A stretch of 64,000 nucleotides of DNA from assembly GCF_014131735.1 (NCBI RefSeq), contig NZ_CP039121.1, positions 1,984,001 through 2,048,000 of the forward strand. The letters are read 5' to 3'. Origin of the DNA: Lactiplantibacillus plantarum (GTDB lineage: Bacteria > Bacillota > Bacilli > Lactobacillales > Lactobacillaceae). Below, piece by piece: positions 1 to 9,803 of the stretch. The notes under the pieces are model-generated. The model did not search any database, was not told the origin of the DNA, and saw only the letters and a list, made by a program, of their open reading frames with translations. The translations under genes were made by a program, and so were the position numbers. Position 1 is the first letter of the stretch; each line of letters opens with the position of its first letter.

Positions 1-898
1 GGTCAAGTTCCTCTTGAACCTGGCTCGCAATCTCAGCGTATTCTTTCTGCTCTTCATCAGATAGCACCATATCCGCCATTCGTTTGATTCCGTTAGCACT
101 AATCAGTACCGGTGATGATAATCCAACCAGCTGGTCGTCATCGACTGGTGTTTGGATATTTGTGACGGTACCGATAAACGGTGTCTGGGCGTAAAACGCA
201 TTGAGCACTTGTACTAATGCTAACACACTCAAGGTCTGATTAGTAACAATCGTGGGGTCGTCGATCTGCTCCGTCGCTGCACTCATTTCGTCCATCCCAA
301 AACTAATATCCTGGTTAGCCAAATAAGTCATCACGGGCGCCGGCCCAATATATGAACGACTCCATGAGATCAGGTGTGTCGCCGCAGTTCCCACTACGAA
401 TGCGCGGACATCCGCCGGGCCGACACTTAATTGCTGACGTAGTAGTTGCTCCAATAAACGACTCTGCGGCAAAGTACCCAATCCGACCACTTTAGAATGA
501 TCAATGCCACTGAAACGCGCAGCTAAGACACTTAAAACCGCATCATTGCTACCAGCCAAAATAATTTTTCCGTTAAAACCAGCGCCCATCGCATCATTCA
601 CAAACGCGCGAAATAGCGGCAAAGTCGCCTTTAAATCACCACTGGCATCACGGTCGCTTGCCAATGGCACTAAATTTCCAATAATCAAGCTATCTGCTTG
701 CGAATAATCCGGCTTAGCTTGCGCCACTAGTGTAAACTGACGACAAGTTAAACTCGCTGTTACCAGTGCTTGGTAGCGCGGCGCTTCTTCAGCACCCGTT
801 GCGACCACTAATTTCACTGGCAAATCTTTGGCAATTGCGACTAATATTAATTGTTGTACGAACTCGAATAATCCCCGAATAATTACTGTATTAATCAT
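1..898 (-). CDS. degenerate L-lactate/2-hydroxyacid dehydrogenase-like protein (3' end off window)
   Basis: Reading starts at ATG 898 behind GGAGGGA and stays open for 299 codons to the left edge, so only a short C-terminus is missing. The protein aligns by eye along its whole length with the L-LDH fold: Rossmann N-terminus, the GTLPQSRL segment where L-LDH has GTSLDSARF, VVGTAATHLISW where L-LDH has VIGEHGD..W, and a C-terminal SSPVLISANGI strand. The GxGxxG nucleotide motif is reduced to IIRGLFEF (residues 6-13), the catalytic Asp168 equivalent is Pro, and the catalytic His of GEHGD aligns with Ala172; the Arg171 equivalent (Arg147) is kept. It is probably not a working lactate dehydrogenase. 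It lies on the same strand downstream of pdhD but has its own promoter, and a terminator separates the two. Fold assignment is solid; function is unknown. Confidence 0.8.
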   Translation of the reverse strand, partial: MINTVIIRGLFEFVQQLILVAIAKDLPVKLVVATGAEEAPRYQALVTASLTCRQFTLVAQAKPDYSQADSLIIGNLVPLASDRDASGDLKATLPLFRAFVNDAMGAGFNGKIILAGSNDAVLSVLAARFSGIDHSKVVGLGTLPQSRLLEQLLRQQLSVGPADVRAFVVGTAATHLISWSRSYIGPAPVMTYLANQDISFGMDEMSAATEQIDDPTIVTNQTLSVLALVQVLNAFYAQTPFIGTVTNIQTPVDDDQLVGLSSPVLISANGIKRMADMVLSDEEQKEYAEIASQVQEELD

Positions 899-924
899 TT
901 CAATCCCTCCAACCTTCGATAATA

Positions 925-952
925 ATTGTACCTGAGCTGTCAATGAATTCAA
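925..952 (-). promoter_or_regulatory. promoter of the LDH-like gene
   Basis: On the minus strand TTGAAT (952-947), a 16-bp spacer and TACAAT (930-925) form a plausible SigA promoter 27 bp ahead of the ATG at 898. An overlapping TTGACA lies in the spacer. Assigned by inspection only. Confidence 0.5.
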
Positions 953-1249
953 GTAAATGTTAATAAAAAGCTTACTCTTTTGTAACATTTTTGCGTAACC
1001 AATTGGTCCACTTCCCCCCGAAGCAAACACATTTTGATATGTTATTAATATAGACCACTACATGCTAAAAAGTTAGCAATTTGAATAACAACATCCGCAT
1101 CAGGTTCAAAGGCGTCACTTACGGATCAGCTGAGTAATGATTAACAAGACTGACCTTCATTGCGCCTGACAGCGCGTTAAGTTACGTTTTTACGTGACTA
1201 TCTTGACTGGTACTTCGGTAATCCATACTGGCTGCAACATCCTATGTAA
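953..1249. other. gene-free stretch between pdhD and the LDH-like gene
   Basis: AT-rich non-coding DNA with no open frame worth calling. It holds a small hairpin (GCTAA, four-base loop, TTAGC, about 1064-1077). Nothing else recognisable was seen. Confidence 0.5.
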
Positions 1250-1285
1250 AATAAAAGTTTGAGACTCACGCCTCAAACTTTTATT
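1250..1285 (-). terminator. terminator of the pdhABCD operon
   Basis: A 14-bp inverted repeat, AATAAAAGTTTGAG and CTCAAACTTTTATT, with an 8-base loop lies 15 bp past the pdhD stop. On the minus strand the 3' arm runs into a T-rich stretch. Confidence 0.8.
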
Positions 1286-1300
1286 AAGCCATCATCCGCT

Positions 1301-2713
1301 TTAGATGTGCGTTGGGTAACCCATCGCTTCATCCGCCGCTTCTTGAACTACTTCACCTAGGGTCGGGTGTGGATGAATCGTCAAAGCAAGGTCTTCGACA
1401 TTCATCCCACCATTGACCGCAACGCTTAATTCAGAAATCAAATCACTGGCACCTGGTCCGGCAATTTGGGCGCCGACAATGGTGCCTTCGTCCTTCGTAC
1501 TGACAAGACGGAAGAAGCCGTCCATGGCGTTCAACGAGATTGCACGACCATTACCAGCAAATGGAAACTTCGACGTCTTCACCTGCAAGCCGGCTTCTTC
1601 AGCTTCAGCCTTCGTCATGCCAACTGTTGCCAATTCTGGATCAGTAAAGCAAACTGCCGGAATTGAAACGTAGTCGTTCGCCGTCTTCTTGCCACTGATT
1701 GCACCAGCAGCAACTTTGGCTTCAGCAAAAGCTTTGTGTGCCAGCGCAGCACCGGCGACAATATCTCCGATTGCGAAAATATCCTCAGCGGCCGTCCGCC
1801 CCTGTTCATCAACTTCGATCAAGCCGCGCTTCGTTAACTTGACGTCAGTGTATTCCAAGCCCATGTCGTCAGTATTAGGCCGCCGACCAACCGTGACCAT
1901 AACATAGTCAGCATGAATCTCAGTTTCTTTCCCGTCGACAGCGTAGGTAACCGTAACGCCACTATCATCTTGTTCGGAGTTTTTAGCCATCGCATTAGTA
2001 ATGACATCAACCCCCTTCTTCTTAAAGCTGTTCAAGACAAGCTTGACCATATCTTTTTCGAAGTTAGGTAAGATTTGCGGTGTCCCTTCAAGAATCGTCA
2101 CGTGAGCACCGAGGTTGGCATAGGCACCAGCCAACTCAGAACCAATGTACCCACCACCGATAACCACTAATTCTTTAGGCACTTCGGGCAAATTCAAGCC
2201 ACCCGTCGAGTCAACGACCCGACCACTGAACTTGAAGCCCGGAATTTCAACTGGCCGTGAACCAGTTGCGATGATCAAATGTTTGAATTTATAAGTCTGA
2301 CCAGTATGGTCACCATTCATCACCCGTAAGGTATGATTATCATGCATATAGGCTTCCCCACGGACCACTTCCACCTTATGCTTCTTGAGCAGCATTTCAA
2401 CGCCACCAGTCAACCGATCAACAACTTGATGGTCTTTCCAGTCCTGGGTCACTTTAAAATCCAACACCGGATCCTGAATATTTTTAATACCAAAGATCTT
2501 ACTGTCCTTGGCTTCTTGTAGCCGATGACCAGCACTGATCAAAGCTTTTGATGGAATACAACCAACGTTAAGGCAGACACCACCGATATATTCCTTTTCC
2601 ACCACGGTGACTTTTTGGCCGAGTTCCGCGGCCCGAATCGCAGCGACGTAACCCCCAGGGCCCGCGCCGATGATCATTGTATCGCGTTCTTCAGCAAAAT
2701 CTCCTACAACCAT
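1301..2713 (-). CDS. pdhD: dihydrolipoamide dehydrogenase, E3 of pyruvate dehydrogenase
   Basis: FAD-dependent E3 reoxidises the dihydrolipoyl arm of the E2 subunit and passes electrons to NAD+. The 470-residue protein has the FAD motif GAGPGG at residues 16-21, the redox-active pair Cys47/Cys52 in [13 protein letters not shown], a second nucleotide motif [11 protein letters not shown], and the C-terminal HPHPTLGE segment that supplies the active-site His-Glu of the partner subunit. Length and motifs are normal for the family. The ATG at 2713 lies 7 bp after the pdhC stop, with a GGATGAGG ribosome site overlapping that junction. It is the last gene of pdhABCD and is followed by a strong terminator. 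It may also serve other 2-oxoacid complexes, but its context says PDH. Confidence 0.97.
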   Translation of the reverse strand: MVVGDFAEERDTMIIGAGPGGYVAAIRAAELGQKVTVVEKEYIGGVCLNVGCIPSKALISAGHRLQEAKDSKIFGIKNIQDPVLDFKVTQDWKDHQVVDRLTGGVEMLLKKHKVEVVRGEAYMHDNHTLRVMNGDHTGQTYKFKHLIIATGSRPVEIPGFKFSGRVVDSTGGLNLPEVPKELVVIGGGYIGSELAGAYANLGAHVTILEGTPQILPNFEKDMVKLVLNSFKKKGVDVITNAMAKNSEQDDSGVTVTYAVDGKETEIHADYVMVTVGRRPNTDDMGLEYTDVKLTKRGLIEVDEQGRTAAEDIFAIGDIVAGAALAHKAFAEAKVAAGAISGKKTANDYVSIPAVCFTDPELATVGMTKAEAEEAGLQVKTSKFPFAGNGRAISLNAMDGFFRLVSTKDEGTIVGAQIAGPGASDLISELSVAVNGGMNVEDLALTIHPHPTLGEVVQEAADEAMGYPTHI

Positions 2714-2720
2714 TCTGACC

Positions 2721-4037
2721 TCATCCTTCCATCAAAAGTAATTCTGGATCATGTAACAATTGCTTCAATAAGTTCATTGCCCGTTGTGCTGTTGCACCAT
2801 CAATCAGACGGTGATCAAAACTCAAGGACAACTTCTGCATCTTACCAACAACGATTTCACCATCGTCATTGACGTAAGGTTCCTTACCGATACGCCCAAC
2901 ACCTAAAATGGCAACTTCCGGTTGGTTGATAACTGGGGTAAACCAGCCGCCACCAATTGAGCCAATATTACTAATAGTAATAGACCCACCACTCATTTCA
3001 CTGGCCTTTAACTTGCCATCGTAAGCTTTTTGCGTATTGTCAGTAATTTCTTTGGCAATTGCAAACAAGCCCTTACCTTCAGCGTGCTTAATATTTGGCA
3101 CTAACAATCCACGGTCAGTATCGGTAGCTACCCCAATATTGAAGTAGTGTTTGTAAACAATTTCCTTGTTTGCATCATCGATCGACGCGTTCAATTCTGG
3201 GAATTGTTGTAAAACCGCAACCAAAGCTTTCACGAAGTATGGTAAGAAGGTAAGATGGATGTCGCGATCCAAAGCAACTTGCTTGTACTTCTTCCGGTGT
3301 GCCATCAACGCACTCACTTCAACTTCATCAAATAAAGTAACATGTGGCGCGGTGTGTTTACTGTTCACCATAGCCTTAGAGATTGCCTTCCGAATTGGCG
3401 TCATCTTTTCACGCGTCTCTAATTCAGGTGTGTCAGAAACATATGGTTTAACTGGTGTTGGTGCTGGTGCTTCACTTGCAGCCGGAGCCGTTGTCGCTGG
3501 CGTAGCTGCCGGTTTAGCACCCGTTGCCGCTGGCGCACCCGTGTAATTGTCAATATCTTGCTTTGTGATCTGACCATGGGCACCAGTTGGCGTAACTAAC
3601 GTGATGTCAATGTCCTTATCACGTGCGTACTGGCGCACTGATGGCATTGCCAAGACCCGTTTATTAGGATTGCCCGCAGCCGGGGTTCCAGTCGGTTGTG
3701 CTGATGTTGCAGCGGGAGTTTCAGCTGCTTCACTTGCCGGGGCTTCCGTCTTAGTAGCCGCTGGTGTTTCAGCCTTAGCCGCTGGCGCAGCGTCGCCAGA
3801 ACCATCGTCAATCGTGACGATCACATCACCAATTTTAGCCGTTTCACCTTCTGGAACTAAAATATCAATAACTTTACCACTTACTGGCGATGGTAATTCT
3901 TCCACCGATTTATCATTTTGAATTTCAACTAGAGAATCGTCTTCTTTGACTTCATCACCAGGTTTTACGAGCCATGATGCAATTTCGCCTTCTTCAAGAC
4001 CTTCACCAAGCTCTGGTAATTTAAACTCGTAAGCCAT
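2721..4037 (-). CDS. pdhC: dihydrolipoamide acetyltransferase, E2 of pyruvate dehydrogenase
   Basis: This is the core of the PDH complex; it transfers the acetyl group from lipoate to CoA. In 438 residues the order is: one lipoyl domain (about 1-78; lipoyl-lysine Lys43 in NDKSVEE), an Ala/Pro/Thr/Glu-rich linker, a peripheral-subunit-binding domain (about 130-165, [10 protein letters not shown]), a second Ala/Pro/Thr linker, and the catalytic domain ending with DHRLIDG (about 408-414), which holds the active His and Asp. The start is the ATG at 4037, eight bases after AAAGGAAG; an in-frame ATG 18 bp upstream lacks that spacing. From memory, the L. plantarum WCFS1 protein is reported as O-glycosylated, and the low-complexity linkers would suit that. 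Confidence 0.97.
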   Translation of the reverse strand: MAYEFKLPELGEGLEEGEIASWLVKPGDEVKEDDSLVEIQNDKSVEELPSPVSGKVIDILVPEGETAKIGDVIVTIDDGSGDAAPAAKAETPAATKTEAPASEAAETPAATSAQPTGTPAAGNPNKRVLAMPSVRQYARDKDIDITLVTPTGAHGQITKQDIDNYTGAPAATGAKPAATPATTAPAASEAPAPTPVKPYVSDTPELETREKMTPIRKAISKAMVNSKHTAPHVTLFDEVEVSALMAHRKKYKQVALDRDIHLTFLPYFVKALVAVLQQFPELNASIDDANKEIVYKHYFNIGVATDTDRGLLVPNIKHAEGKGLFAIAKEITDNTQKAYDGKLKASEMSGGSITISNIGSIGGGWFTPVINQPEVAILGVGRIGKEPYVNDDGEIVVGKMQKLSLSFDHRLIDGATAQRAMNLLKQLLHDPELLLMEG

Positions 4038-4094
4038 TGGATAACTTCCTTTCATGACAGTCTCAGGTGACTGTTTTTCGATGCCGCGTCTTGA

Positions 4095-5072
4095 TTAATA
4101 GTTCAAGATTTCGCGGGTTTTTGCCTCAATTTCATCTTCAGCTGGTAACCAATCGTCTTCTGCTAATCCGAATGGGTAGACCGTATCTGGTGCGTACACC
4201 CGGCCAACTGGGGCACTGAGATAAAGCGCACCTTTTTCAGCAATCAGTGAAGCAACGTTCGCAGCAATCCCAGCCTGTCGTTGTGCTTCTTGAATCGCAA
4301 CGGCCCGACCAGTCTTTTGAACAGACTTGAGAATTGTTTCTTCATCTAAAGGTGACAAGGTCCGTAAGTCAACAACTTCAACGGAGATTCCTTCTTTTTC
4401 GAGCTTTTCCGCAACCTTCAGTGACTGGTTAACTTGTGCACTGTAAGCAATCAAGGAAATATCAGTACCTTCACGAACCACGTTTGCTTTATCTAACGGA
4501 ACGGTATAAGCTTCATCCGGAATATCCGCCTTCATTGACCGGTATAACTTCAAGTTTTCAAGGAAGAAAACTGGATCGTTATTCCGAATAGAAGAAATTA
4601 ATAGCCCCTTGGCATCGTAAGGATTAGATGGCGTCACGACCCGCAAACCAGGAATTTGAGCTAAATAGCCTTCTAATGAGTCCGCGTGCATTTCTGGTGT
4701 ATGCGTTCCACCACCATATGGTGATCGAATGGTAATCGGCATATGCCGAGTGCCACCTGTCCGGAAACGTTCCCGTGACATTTGACCAGCAATTGAATCC
4801 AAAGTTTCAAAAATGAATCCAAGGAATTGAATTTCAGGGATTGGCCGGAAACCTTCCAATGCCAGCCCAATTGATAAACCGCCAATACCGGATTCTGCTA
4901 AAGGAGTGTCAAAAACACGATCTTCACCAAATTCGGCTTGCAGGCCATCAGTTGCCCGGAAGACCCCACCGTTTTTACCAACATCTTCACCAAAAACTAA
5001 GGTCTTTTCGTCTGACCCGAGTTCTAATCGAAGTGCATCGGTGATCGCTTGAATATACGTTTTCTTTGACAT
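4095..5072 (-). CDS. pdhB: pyruvate dehydrogenase E1 component, beta subunit
   Basis: E1-beta pairs with the alpha subunit to decarboxylate pyruvate with thiamine diphosphate and reductively acetylate the E2 lipoyl group. The 325-residue protein carries the family hallmarks [16 protein letters not shown] near the N-terminus, [16 protein letters not shown] in the middle, and the C-terminal transketolase-type domain with [11 protein letters not shown]. An upstream extension in the same frame starts inside pdhA and does not resemble the family, so the start MSKKTYIQ (ATG at 5072) is used. That ATG sits one base after the pdhA stop, which points to translational coupling. Length matches E1-beta of other Firmicutes. 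Confidence 0.97.
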   Translation of the reverse strand: MSKKTYIQAITDALRLELGSDEKTLVFGEDVGKNGGVFRATDGLQAEFGEDRVFDTPLAESGIGGLSIGLALEGFRPIPEIQFLGFIFETLDSIAGQMSRERFRTGGTRHMPITIRSPYGGGTHTPEMHADSLEGYLAQIPGLRVVTPSNPYDAKGLLISSIRNNDPVFFLENLKLYRSMKADIPDEAYTVPLDKANVVREGTDISLIAYSAQVNQSLKVAEKLEKEGISVEVVDLRTLSPLDEETILKSVQKTGRAVAIQEAQRQAGIAANVASLIAEKGALYLSAPVGRVYAPDTVYPFGLAEDDWLPAEDEIEAKTREILNY

Positions 5073-5073
5073 G

Positions 5074-6186
5074 TTACTTCGACTCCTTTGCTTGGAATTC
5101 CGTAATTTGTTGTTGAATGTTTTGTGGTTGTTCCTCAAAAACATTCCCCAAGAATTCGGTCATTTTTTGCTTTGGTGCTTCATCTGCTTGTTTAACAGCA
5201 GCCTTGATATCTTCTTTAACTTGTTCAACGTATTCGTTTTCTTGATCTTCTGACCAAACACCTTGATCAGTCAAGTACTTACGGTAACGAATCAATGGAT
5301 CATTATCGAACCAAGGTTGTTCTTCGTCCTTAGTCCGGTAACGCTTAGGATCATCCCCAGCATTCGTATGCGGGCCAAACCGGTATGTCAGCGTTTCAAT
5401 CATGACAGGACCGTTGCCAGCAGCAGCGTATTCCCGGGCGGCCTTTGTTACTTCATAAACAGCTAGGAAGTCCATCCCATCGACCTGAACACTTGGAATA
5501 CCGGCAGCAACTGCTTTTTGAGCCAACGTCTTCGCAGCTGTTTGCTTGCGCCGTGGTACTGAAATGGCATAACCATTGTTTTGAACAATGAAGACGGCCG
5601 GTGCTTCGAAGGCTCCGGCAAAGTTCATACCTTCATAGAAGTCACCTTGCGAAGTCCCACCATCACCAGTATAAGTGTAGGCAACTTTGTCTTCGGTACC
5701 GTTCTTTTTAATCCCTAAAGCCACACCGGCAGCTTGTACGTATTGAGCGCCGATAATAATCTGTGGTGGCATTGCATGGAAGTCTTCTGGATATTCGTTA
5801 CCCAAGACATGACCACGAGACCACAGGAACGCTTTGTAAACAGGTAGTCCGTGTTGAATCAATTGTGGAATATCACGATAAGCAGGCATTAAAACGTCGG
5901 TTTTCTTCATCGCGGCGTTACTCCCCATCTCACTGGCTTCTTGGCCCTCAGTCGGCGCATAGAATCCTAAGCGTCCTTGCCGTGTCAAAGCGTTAGAACG
6001 TTGATGTAACGTCCGTTCCCATAACATTAATTTAAAGAATTCAACGAGTTGTTCGTTTGAATATTTAGAGACAATTTCTGGTTTAATTACTTTATCTTGA
6101 CCATCCAATACTTGCACGGGCTCAAAGTCTTTCCCAAGTGCATCGCGGATCGCACCAAAATCAACAATTGGTTTTTCGTTGTCCAT
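5074..6186 (-). CDS. pdhA: pyruvate dehydrogenase E1 component, alpha subunit
   Basis: E1-alpha binds thiamine diphosphate and Mg2+ through the motif that begins [13 protein letters not shown] and ends QNN about 25 residues later, both present here. The [14 protein letters not shown] segment near the C-terminal third is the usual region before the phosphorylation-loop equivalent. The chosen start MDNEKPIVD (ATG at 6186) gives 370 residues and follows AAAGGGA by about ten bases; a start 30 bp upstream adds residues unlike the family. First gene of pdhABCD, transcribed divergently from def. A clear promoter and a CcpA-type site lie upstream, so expression is probably under carbon catabolite control. 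Confidence 0.97.
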   Translation of the reverse strand: MDNEKPIVDFGAIRDALGKDFEPVQVLDGQDKVIKPEIVSKYSNEQLVEFFKLMLWERTLHQRSNALTRQGRLGFYAPTEGQEASEMGSNAAMKKTDVLMPAYRDIPQLIQHGLPVYKAFLWSRGHVLGNEYPEDFHAMPPQIIIGAQYVQAAGVALGIKKNGTEDKVAYTYTGDGGTSQGDFYEGMNFAGAFEAPAVFIVQNNGYAISVPRRKQTAAKTLAQKAVAAGIPSVQVDGMDFLAVYEVTKAAREYAAAGNGPVMIETLTYRFGPHTNAGDDPKRYRTKDEEQPWFDNDPLIRYRKYLTDQGVWSEDQENEYVEQVKEDIKAAVKQADEAPKQKMTEFLGNVFEEQPQNIQQQITEFQAKESK

Positions 6187-6238
6187 AAATGACACATCCC
6201 TTTCATGAACGTACAAACGTTGTGCATCGCACCGCGTT

Positions 6239-6253
6239 CGTAATCGTTTTCAT
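6239..6253 (-). promoter_or_regulatory. candidate CcpA-binding site (cre) of the pdh operon
   Basis: ATGAAAACGATTACG on the minus strand matches 14 of 15 positions of the cre consensus WTGNAANCGNWNNCW. It begins a few bases downstream of the predicted pdhA start of transcription, a position where CcpA usually blocks transcription. Confidence 0.55.
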
Positions 6254-6265
6254 AATTACAAGTCT

Positions 6266-6294
6266 AATTTACCATTGCGTTTCATCTTTTGCAA
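6266..6294 (-). promoter_or_regulatory. pdhABCD promoter
   Basis: Minus-strand TTGCAA (6294-6289), 17-bp spacer and TAAATT (6271-6266) preceded by TGG, an extended -10. Transcription would start near 6258, about 72 bp ahead of the pdhA ATG. Confidence 0.65.
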
Positions 6295-6470
6295 GCCCTT
6301 CCAAAGAGCGAAAAGCCGGCTTTTTCTGTCCAAATGATTGTGAACTATTTAATTTGTGCTTAATTCTGTTTTCATCTTTTTCATAACGGGCGCTACTTTT
6401 TGGCGTAGGCTTATGATAAACTAGATATTAAGTGTAAACTGCGCGATCTTAATTTTGGAGGTAATTGGAA

Positions 6471-7031
6471 TTGATTAAAATGCGCGACATTATCCGCGAA
6501 GGTAATCACACGTTACGCGCGGAAGCAAAGCAAGTTAAATTTCCGTTGAGTGAAGCTGATCAGAAGTTGGCCAATGACATGATGGAATACTTAGAAAACA
6601 GCCAGAATCCCGAATTGGCTAAAAAATACGGACTGCGTGCCGGTGTTGGTTTAGCTGCACCGCAAGTCGACGTTTCGGAACAGATGGCTGCTGTCCTTGT
6701 TCCGAGTGAAAATGAAGATGATGAACCGGTCTTTAAAGACGTCATTATCAATCCCGTGATCATCAGTCACTCCGTCCAACCCGGCGCCTTAACTGAAGGT
6801 GAAGGTTGTTTATCCGTCGACCGTGATATTGCTGGCTACGTTATTCGACACGATCGGATTACGTTACGCTACTATAATATGGCTGGTGAAGAGAAAAAGA
6901 TTCGTCTCAAGAATTATCCGGCCATTGTTTGTCAACATGAAATTGATCATCTTCATGGTATTTTATTCTACGACCATATCAATGGCGACAATCCATTTGC
7001 CGCTGATGATGATTTAGTTCTAATTTCTTAA
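6471..7031 (+). CDS. def: peptide deformylase
   Basis: Removes the formyl group from nascent N-terminal methionine in the cytoplasm. All three metal-site motifs are present: [14 protein letters not shown] (metal-binding Cys) and QHEIDHLHG (two metal His and the catalytic Glu). The 186-residue size fits the longer type-2 deformylases of Gram-positive bacteria. The start is taken as TTG at 6471, nine bases after GGAGG; a TTG at 6465 is too close to that site and the ATG at 6480 too far. It is monocistronic, divergent from pdhA and closed by a bidirectional terminator. Confidence 0.97.
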   Translation: MIKMRDIIREGNHTLRAEAKQVKFPLSEADQKLANDMMEYLENSQNPELAKKYGLRAGVGLAAPQVDVSEQMAAVLVPSENEDDEPVFKDVIINPVIISHSVQPGALTEGEGCLSVDRDIAGYVIRHDRITLRYYNMAGEEKKIRLKNYPAIVCQHEIDHLHGILFYDHINGDNPFAADDDLVLIS

Positions 7032-7039
7032 AGTCATTT

Positions 7040-7076
7040 AAAAAAGCAGTCCTGAAATGTTCAGGACTGCTTTTTT
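7040..7076. terminator. bidirectional terminator between def and the next gene
   Basis: A perfect 16-bp inverted repeat, AAAAAAGCAGTCCTGA and its complement, with a 5-base loop and A/T runs on both sides. It serves both converging genes; the stop codon of the minus-strand gene lies inside the stem. Confidence 0.9.
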
Positions 7077-7567
7077 GGTGCACTCGAATTCAACCGACGC
7101 AAATCTTCCAAATACTCTAAAGTGGCCTCATTCATCAAATAGGCAATATCTAAGTGGAGCTGTCCGCTGCGCAGCCACGCATCAGTCACTCGTAACGCTG
7201 GTCCAGCTTCCCGGAAAGCAACCACCTGATTGTGAATTGCGTACGCTTGCAATTCGTTATTGAATAATCGCCGAACTTCTGGCAAATCGGCCGTGACCAT
7301 GCCTGGTGCATCTAGCACGTACTCAAAGGCCATCACACCACGCCCCCAGACGTCTGCGACGGGCACCGAATGAATCGCCCCCGCAACCTCTTGAATCGTC
7401 ATCGCATTTGCGAGCACTTTGAATGCTGCTACCATCGCACTATCAACCGTTCGTTGGCCAGCCCGCCGAATCTTCAACGCCGCACGCTTCAGCACTTGCC
7501 GTCGCAGCAATTCATAAACGACGATTGCCATTAGTACCCCACCAATGATTGTTAACCAACTCTGCAT
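7061..7567 (-). CDS. membrane-anchored protein of unknown function
   Basis: 168 residues from ATG 7567, six bases after GAGGG; a TTG two codons earlier is less well placed. The first 20 residues (WLTIIGGVLMAIVVYELL) are a single membrane helix or uncleaved signal anchor, followed by the basic stretch RRQVLKRAALKIRRAGQR, so the rest should be cytoplasmic. The body is a mixed alpha/beta sequence with no motif I recognise. It converges on def and shares its terminator: the TGA stop at 7063-7061 is part of the stem. No function can be assigned from sequence or context. Confidence 0.75.
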   Translation of the reverse strand: MQSWLTIIGGVLMAIVVYELLRRQVLKRAALKIRRAGQRTVDSAMVAAFKVLANAMTIQEVAGAIHSVPVADVWGRGVMAFEYVLDAPGMVTADLPEVRRLFNNELQAYAIHNQVVAFREAGPALRVTDAWLRSGQLHLDIAYLMNEATLEYLEDLRRLNSSAPKKQS

Positions 7568-7704
7568 GCTCAACCCTCAATTCTTTTTTTGTATAATGAT
7601 TCACAATTTTAGGAATTTTTCATTTTATTACTTATGTTTAGCATAGCATGTTTCATCAAAAAAAATTCTTTTAACCGCTCTATTTTTGAAGAAAGTTAAC
7701 ATTG

Positions 7705-7733
7705 TATACACCCATCTCAAATTATGCTAAAAT
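7705..7733 (+). promoter_or_regulatory. rpoY-rnjA promoter
   Basis: TATACA (7705-7710), 17-bp spacer, TAAAAT (7728-7733) with an extended -10 TGC. The start of transcription would be near 7740, giving a leader of about 110 nt. Confidence 0.65.
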
Positions 7734-7744
7734 GTAAGATAATT

Positions 7745-7820
7745 GTTGTGTTTACACAACCTGGTGTACGGATCAAACTTTTATTTTTGCTATCTATTTA
7801 GATTACTTAGTATCTAAATA
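7745..7820 (+). other. structured leader of rpoY-rnjA
   Basis: Two hairpins in the predicted 5' untranslated region: GTTGTG-loop-CACAAC (7745-7760) and TATTTAGA-loop-TCTAAATA (7795-7820). The second ends about 15 bp before the ribosome site AAGGAG. Confidence 0.4.
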
Positions 7821-7849
7821 AATCTTGTTTATATTAAGGAGTTTTACGC

Positions 7850-8068
7850 ATGATTTACAAAGTATATTACCAAGAAACCAAAGAACGGAACCCACAACGG
7901 GAAACGACCCAATCTTTGTATCTCGAAGCCGAGACCGAAGTAGCGGCACGGACCTTAGTGGAAGATAATACAGATCACAACATCGAATTTATCGAACCGT
8001 TAGAAGGTAACTTCTTGGATTACGAACAAAAAAATCCAGAGTATCACCTAACGGAGTTCAATAAATGA
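7850..8068 (+). CDS. rpoY: DNA-directed RNA polymerase epsilon subunit
   Basis: A 72-residue acidic protein with the conserved start MIYKVYYQE and the core [27 protein letters not shown] of the YkzG/RpoY (formerly DUF1447) family, a small RNA polymerase subunit found in Firmicutes. As in other members of the group it sits directly upstream of rnjA. Here its TGA overlaps the rnjA ATG by four bases, so translation is probably coupled. The ribosome site AAGGAG lies before the ATG at 7850. A single promoter appears to serve both genes. Its role in the holoenzyme is modest and not fully understood. Confidence 0.93.
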   Translation: MIYKVYYQETKERNPQRETTQSLYLEAETEVAARTLVEDNTDHNIEFIEPLEGNFLDYEQKNPEYHLTEFNK

Positions 8069-9741
8069 AACGGTTAAACGTCAAAAATAACGAAACCGCT
8101 GTTTTTGCAGTCGGCGGTTTGGGAGAAATTGGGAAAAATACCTATGGTATCCAATTTCAAGATGAGATTATTCTGATTGATGCCGGAATTAAATTCCCTG
8201 AAGATGAACTTCTCGGAATTGATTACGTTATTCCAGACTATTCTTATCTAGTTGCAAATCAGCAAAAAATAAAAGCTTTAGTGATTACGCACGGTCATGA
8301 AGATCATATCGGTGGGATTCCATTCCTATTAAAACAGATCAACGTGCCAATCTATGCCGGCCCCCTAGCCTTAGCCTTGATTAAGGGTAAGTTAGAGGAA
8401 CACGGGTTATTAAAAACAACTGAATTACACGAGATCAATGAAGATACGGTGCTCAAGTTCCGTAAGACGCGTGTCTCGTTCTTCAGAACGACCCATTCAA
8501 TTCCTGATACACTGGGAATCGCCGTTCAAACACCACCTGGCACGATTGTAGAGACCGGAGACTATAAGTTCGATCTGACACCAATTACTAACCAGCCGCC
8601 GAACCTTCAAAAGATGGCGCATCTCGGTGAACGTGGTGTCTTGGCGCTAATGTCAGACAGTACTAACGCCGAACGGCCAATCTGGACGAAGTCTGAACGG
8701 TGGGTGGCGCAATCAATTCGCCACATTTTTGAACAAGTTGAAGGTCGAATCATCTTTGCTACCTTTGCTTCTAACATCTCGCGGATTCAAGAGGCAGCGC
8801 AGGTCGCCCTTGAACATCATCGTAAAATCGCGGTATTTGGGCGTAGTATGGAAGCAGCTATCGTCAACGGACGTGAATTAGGCTATTTAAACATCCCTGA
8901 CGAAGCCATCGTTGATGCTAACGATTTACGCTCCCTCCCCGCCAATAAAGTCATGATTCTATGTACTGGTTCCCAGGGTGAACCAATGGCGGCGCTCTCG
9001 CGAATTGCCAACGGTACTCATCGCCAGATTTCTATTGAACCTGGCGACACCGTGATCTTTTCAAGTTCACCGATTCCTGGTAATACGTTAAGTGTTAACC
9101 ACGTAATCAACGAACTCGAAGAAGCCGGTGCGAATGTCATTCATGGTAAAGTCAATAACATTCATACATCTGGTCATGGTGGTCAGGAAGAACAGAAACT
9201 GATGCTACGGCTGATGAAACCAAAGTTCTTTATGCCGATTCACGGTGAATATCGAATGTTGAAGATTCACACCGAACTGGCCGAACAATGTGGTGTGCCA
9301 CTAGACCATAGTTTTATCCTTGAAAATGGTGATGTGCTTGCCTTTACGAAGGATTCTGCCCGGGTTGCCGGTCACTTTGGTGCTGGCGATGTCTATGTTG
9401 ATGGTTCTGGAATCGGCGATATTGGTAACGTTGTGTTACGCGACCGCCAAGTGCTTTCGGAAGAAGGTTTGGTTGTTGTCGTTGCTACCATCAATTTGAA
9501 CAAAAAAGAGATCCAAGCTGGTCCAGATATTCTGTCACGTGGTTTTGTCTACATGCGCGAGTCTGGCGATCTAATTAACGAAGCCCGGCGGCATGTCTTC
9601 CGTACGATCCGGCGCAAAATGAAGTCGGATAAAGCAACCGAAGCGACTATCCGCAATGCGATTATTGACGACCTGCAGAGTTTCTTATTTGATAAGACTG
9701 AACGGCACCCAATGATTCTGCCAATGTTGATTATGAACTAA
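8065..9741 (+). CDS. rnjA: ribonuclease J1
   Basis: A metallo-beta-lactamase/beta-CASP ribonuclease with 5'-3' exo- and endonuclease activity, central to mRNA turnover and rRNA maturation in Firmicutes. The metal-binding motif THGHEDH is at about residues 76-82; further landmarks are ETGDYKFD, the beta-CASP segment [11 protein letters not shown], and [10 protein letters not shown] with PIHGEYRM toward the middle. The 558-residue length is normal for RNase J1. The start overlaps the rpoY stop. A strong terminator begins eight bases past the stop. The upstream leader has two hairpins, which is notable because RNases often control their own mRNA; that link is inference. Confidence 0.96.
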   Translation: MKRLNVKNNETAVFAVGGLGEIGKNTYGIQFQDEIILIDAGIKFPEDELLGIDYVIPDYSYLVANQQKIKALVITHGHEDHIGGIPFLLKQINVPIYAGPLALALIKGKLEEHGLLKTTELHEINEDTVLKFRKTRVSFFRTTHSIPDTLGIAVQTPPGTIVETGDYKFDLTPITNQPPNLQKMAHLGERGVLALMSDSTNAERPIWTKSERWVAQSIRHIFEQVEGRIIFATFASNISRIQEAAQVALEHHRKIAVFGRSMEAAIVNGRELGYLNIPDEAIVDANDLRSLPANKVMILCTGSQGEPMAALSRIANGTHRQISIEPGDTVIFSSSPIPGNTLSVNHVINELEEAGANVIHGKVNNIHTSGHGGQEEQKLMLRLMKPKFFMPIHGEYRMLKIHTELAEQCGVPLDHSFILENGDVLAFTKDSARVAGHFGAGDVYVDGSGIGDIGNVVLRDRQVLSEEGLVVVVATINLNKKEIQAGPDILSRGFVYMRESGDLINEARRHVFRTIRRKMKSDKATEATIRNAIIDDLQSFLFDKTERHPMILPMLIMN

Positions 9742-9748
9742 CTACTTG

Positions 9749-9774
9749 CCGGAACGATCTCGTTCCGGTTTTTT
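9749..9774 (+). terminator. rnjA terminator
   Basis: CCGGAACG, loop ATCT, CGTTCCGG, followed by six T. Confidence 0.9.
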
Positions 9775-9803
9775 ATGGTGTAAGACTGATATGAGGTGTA
9801 ATT

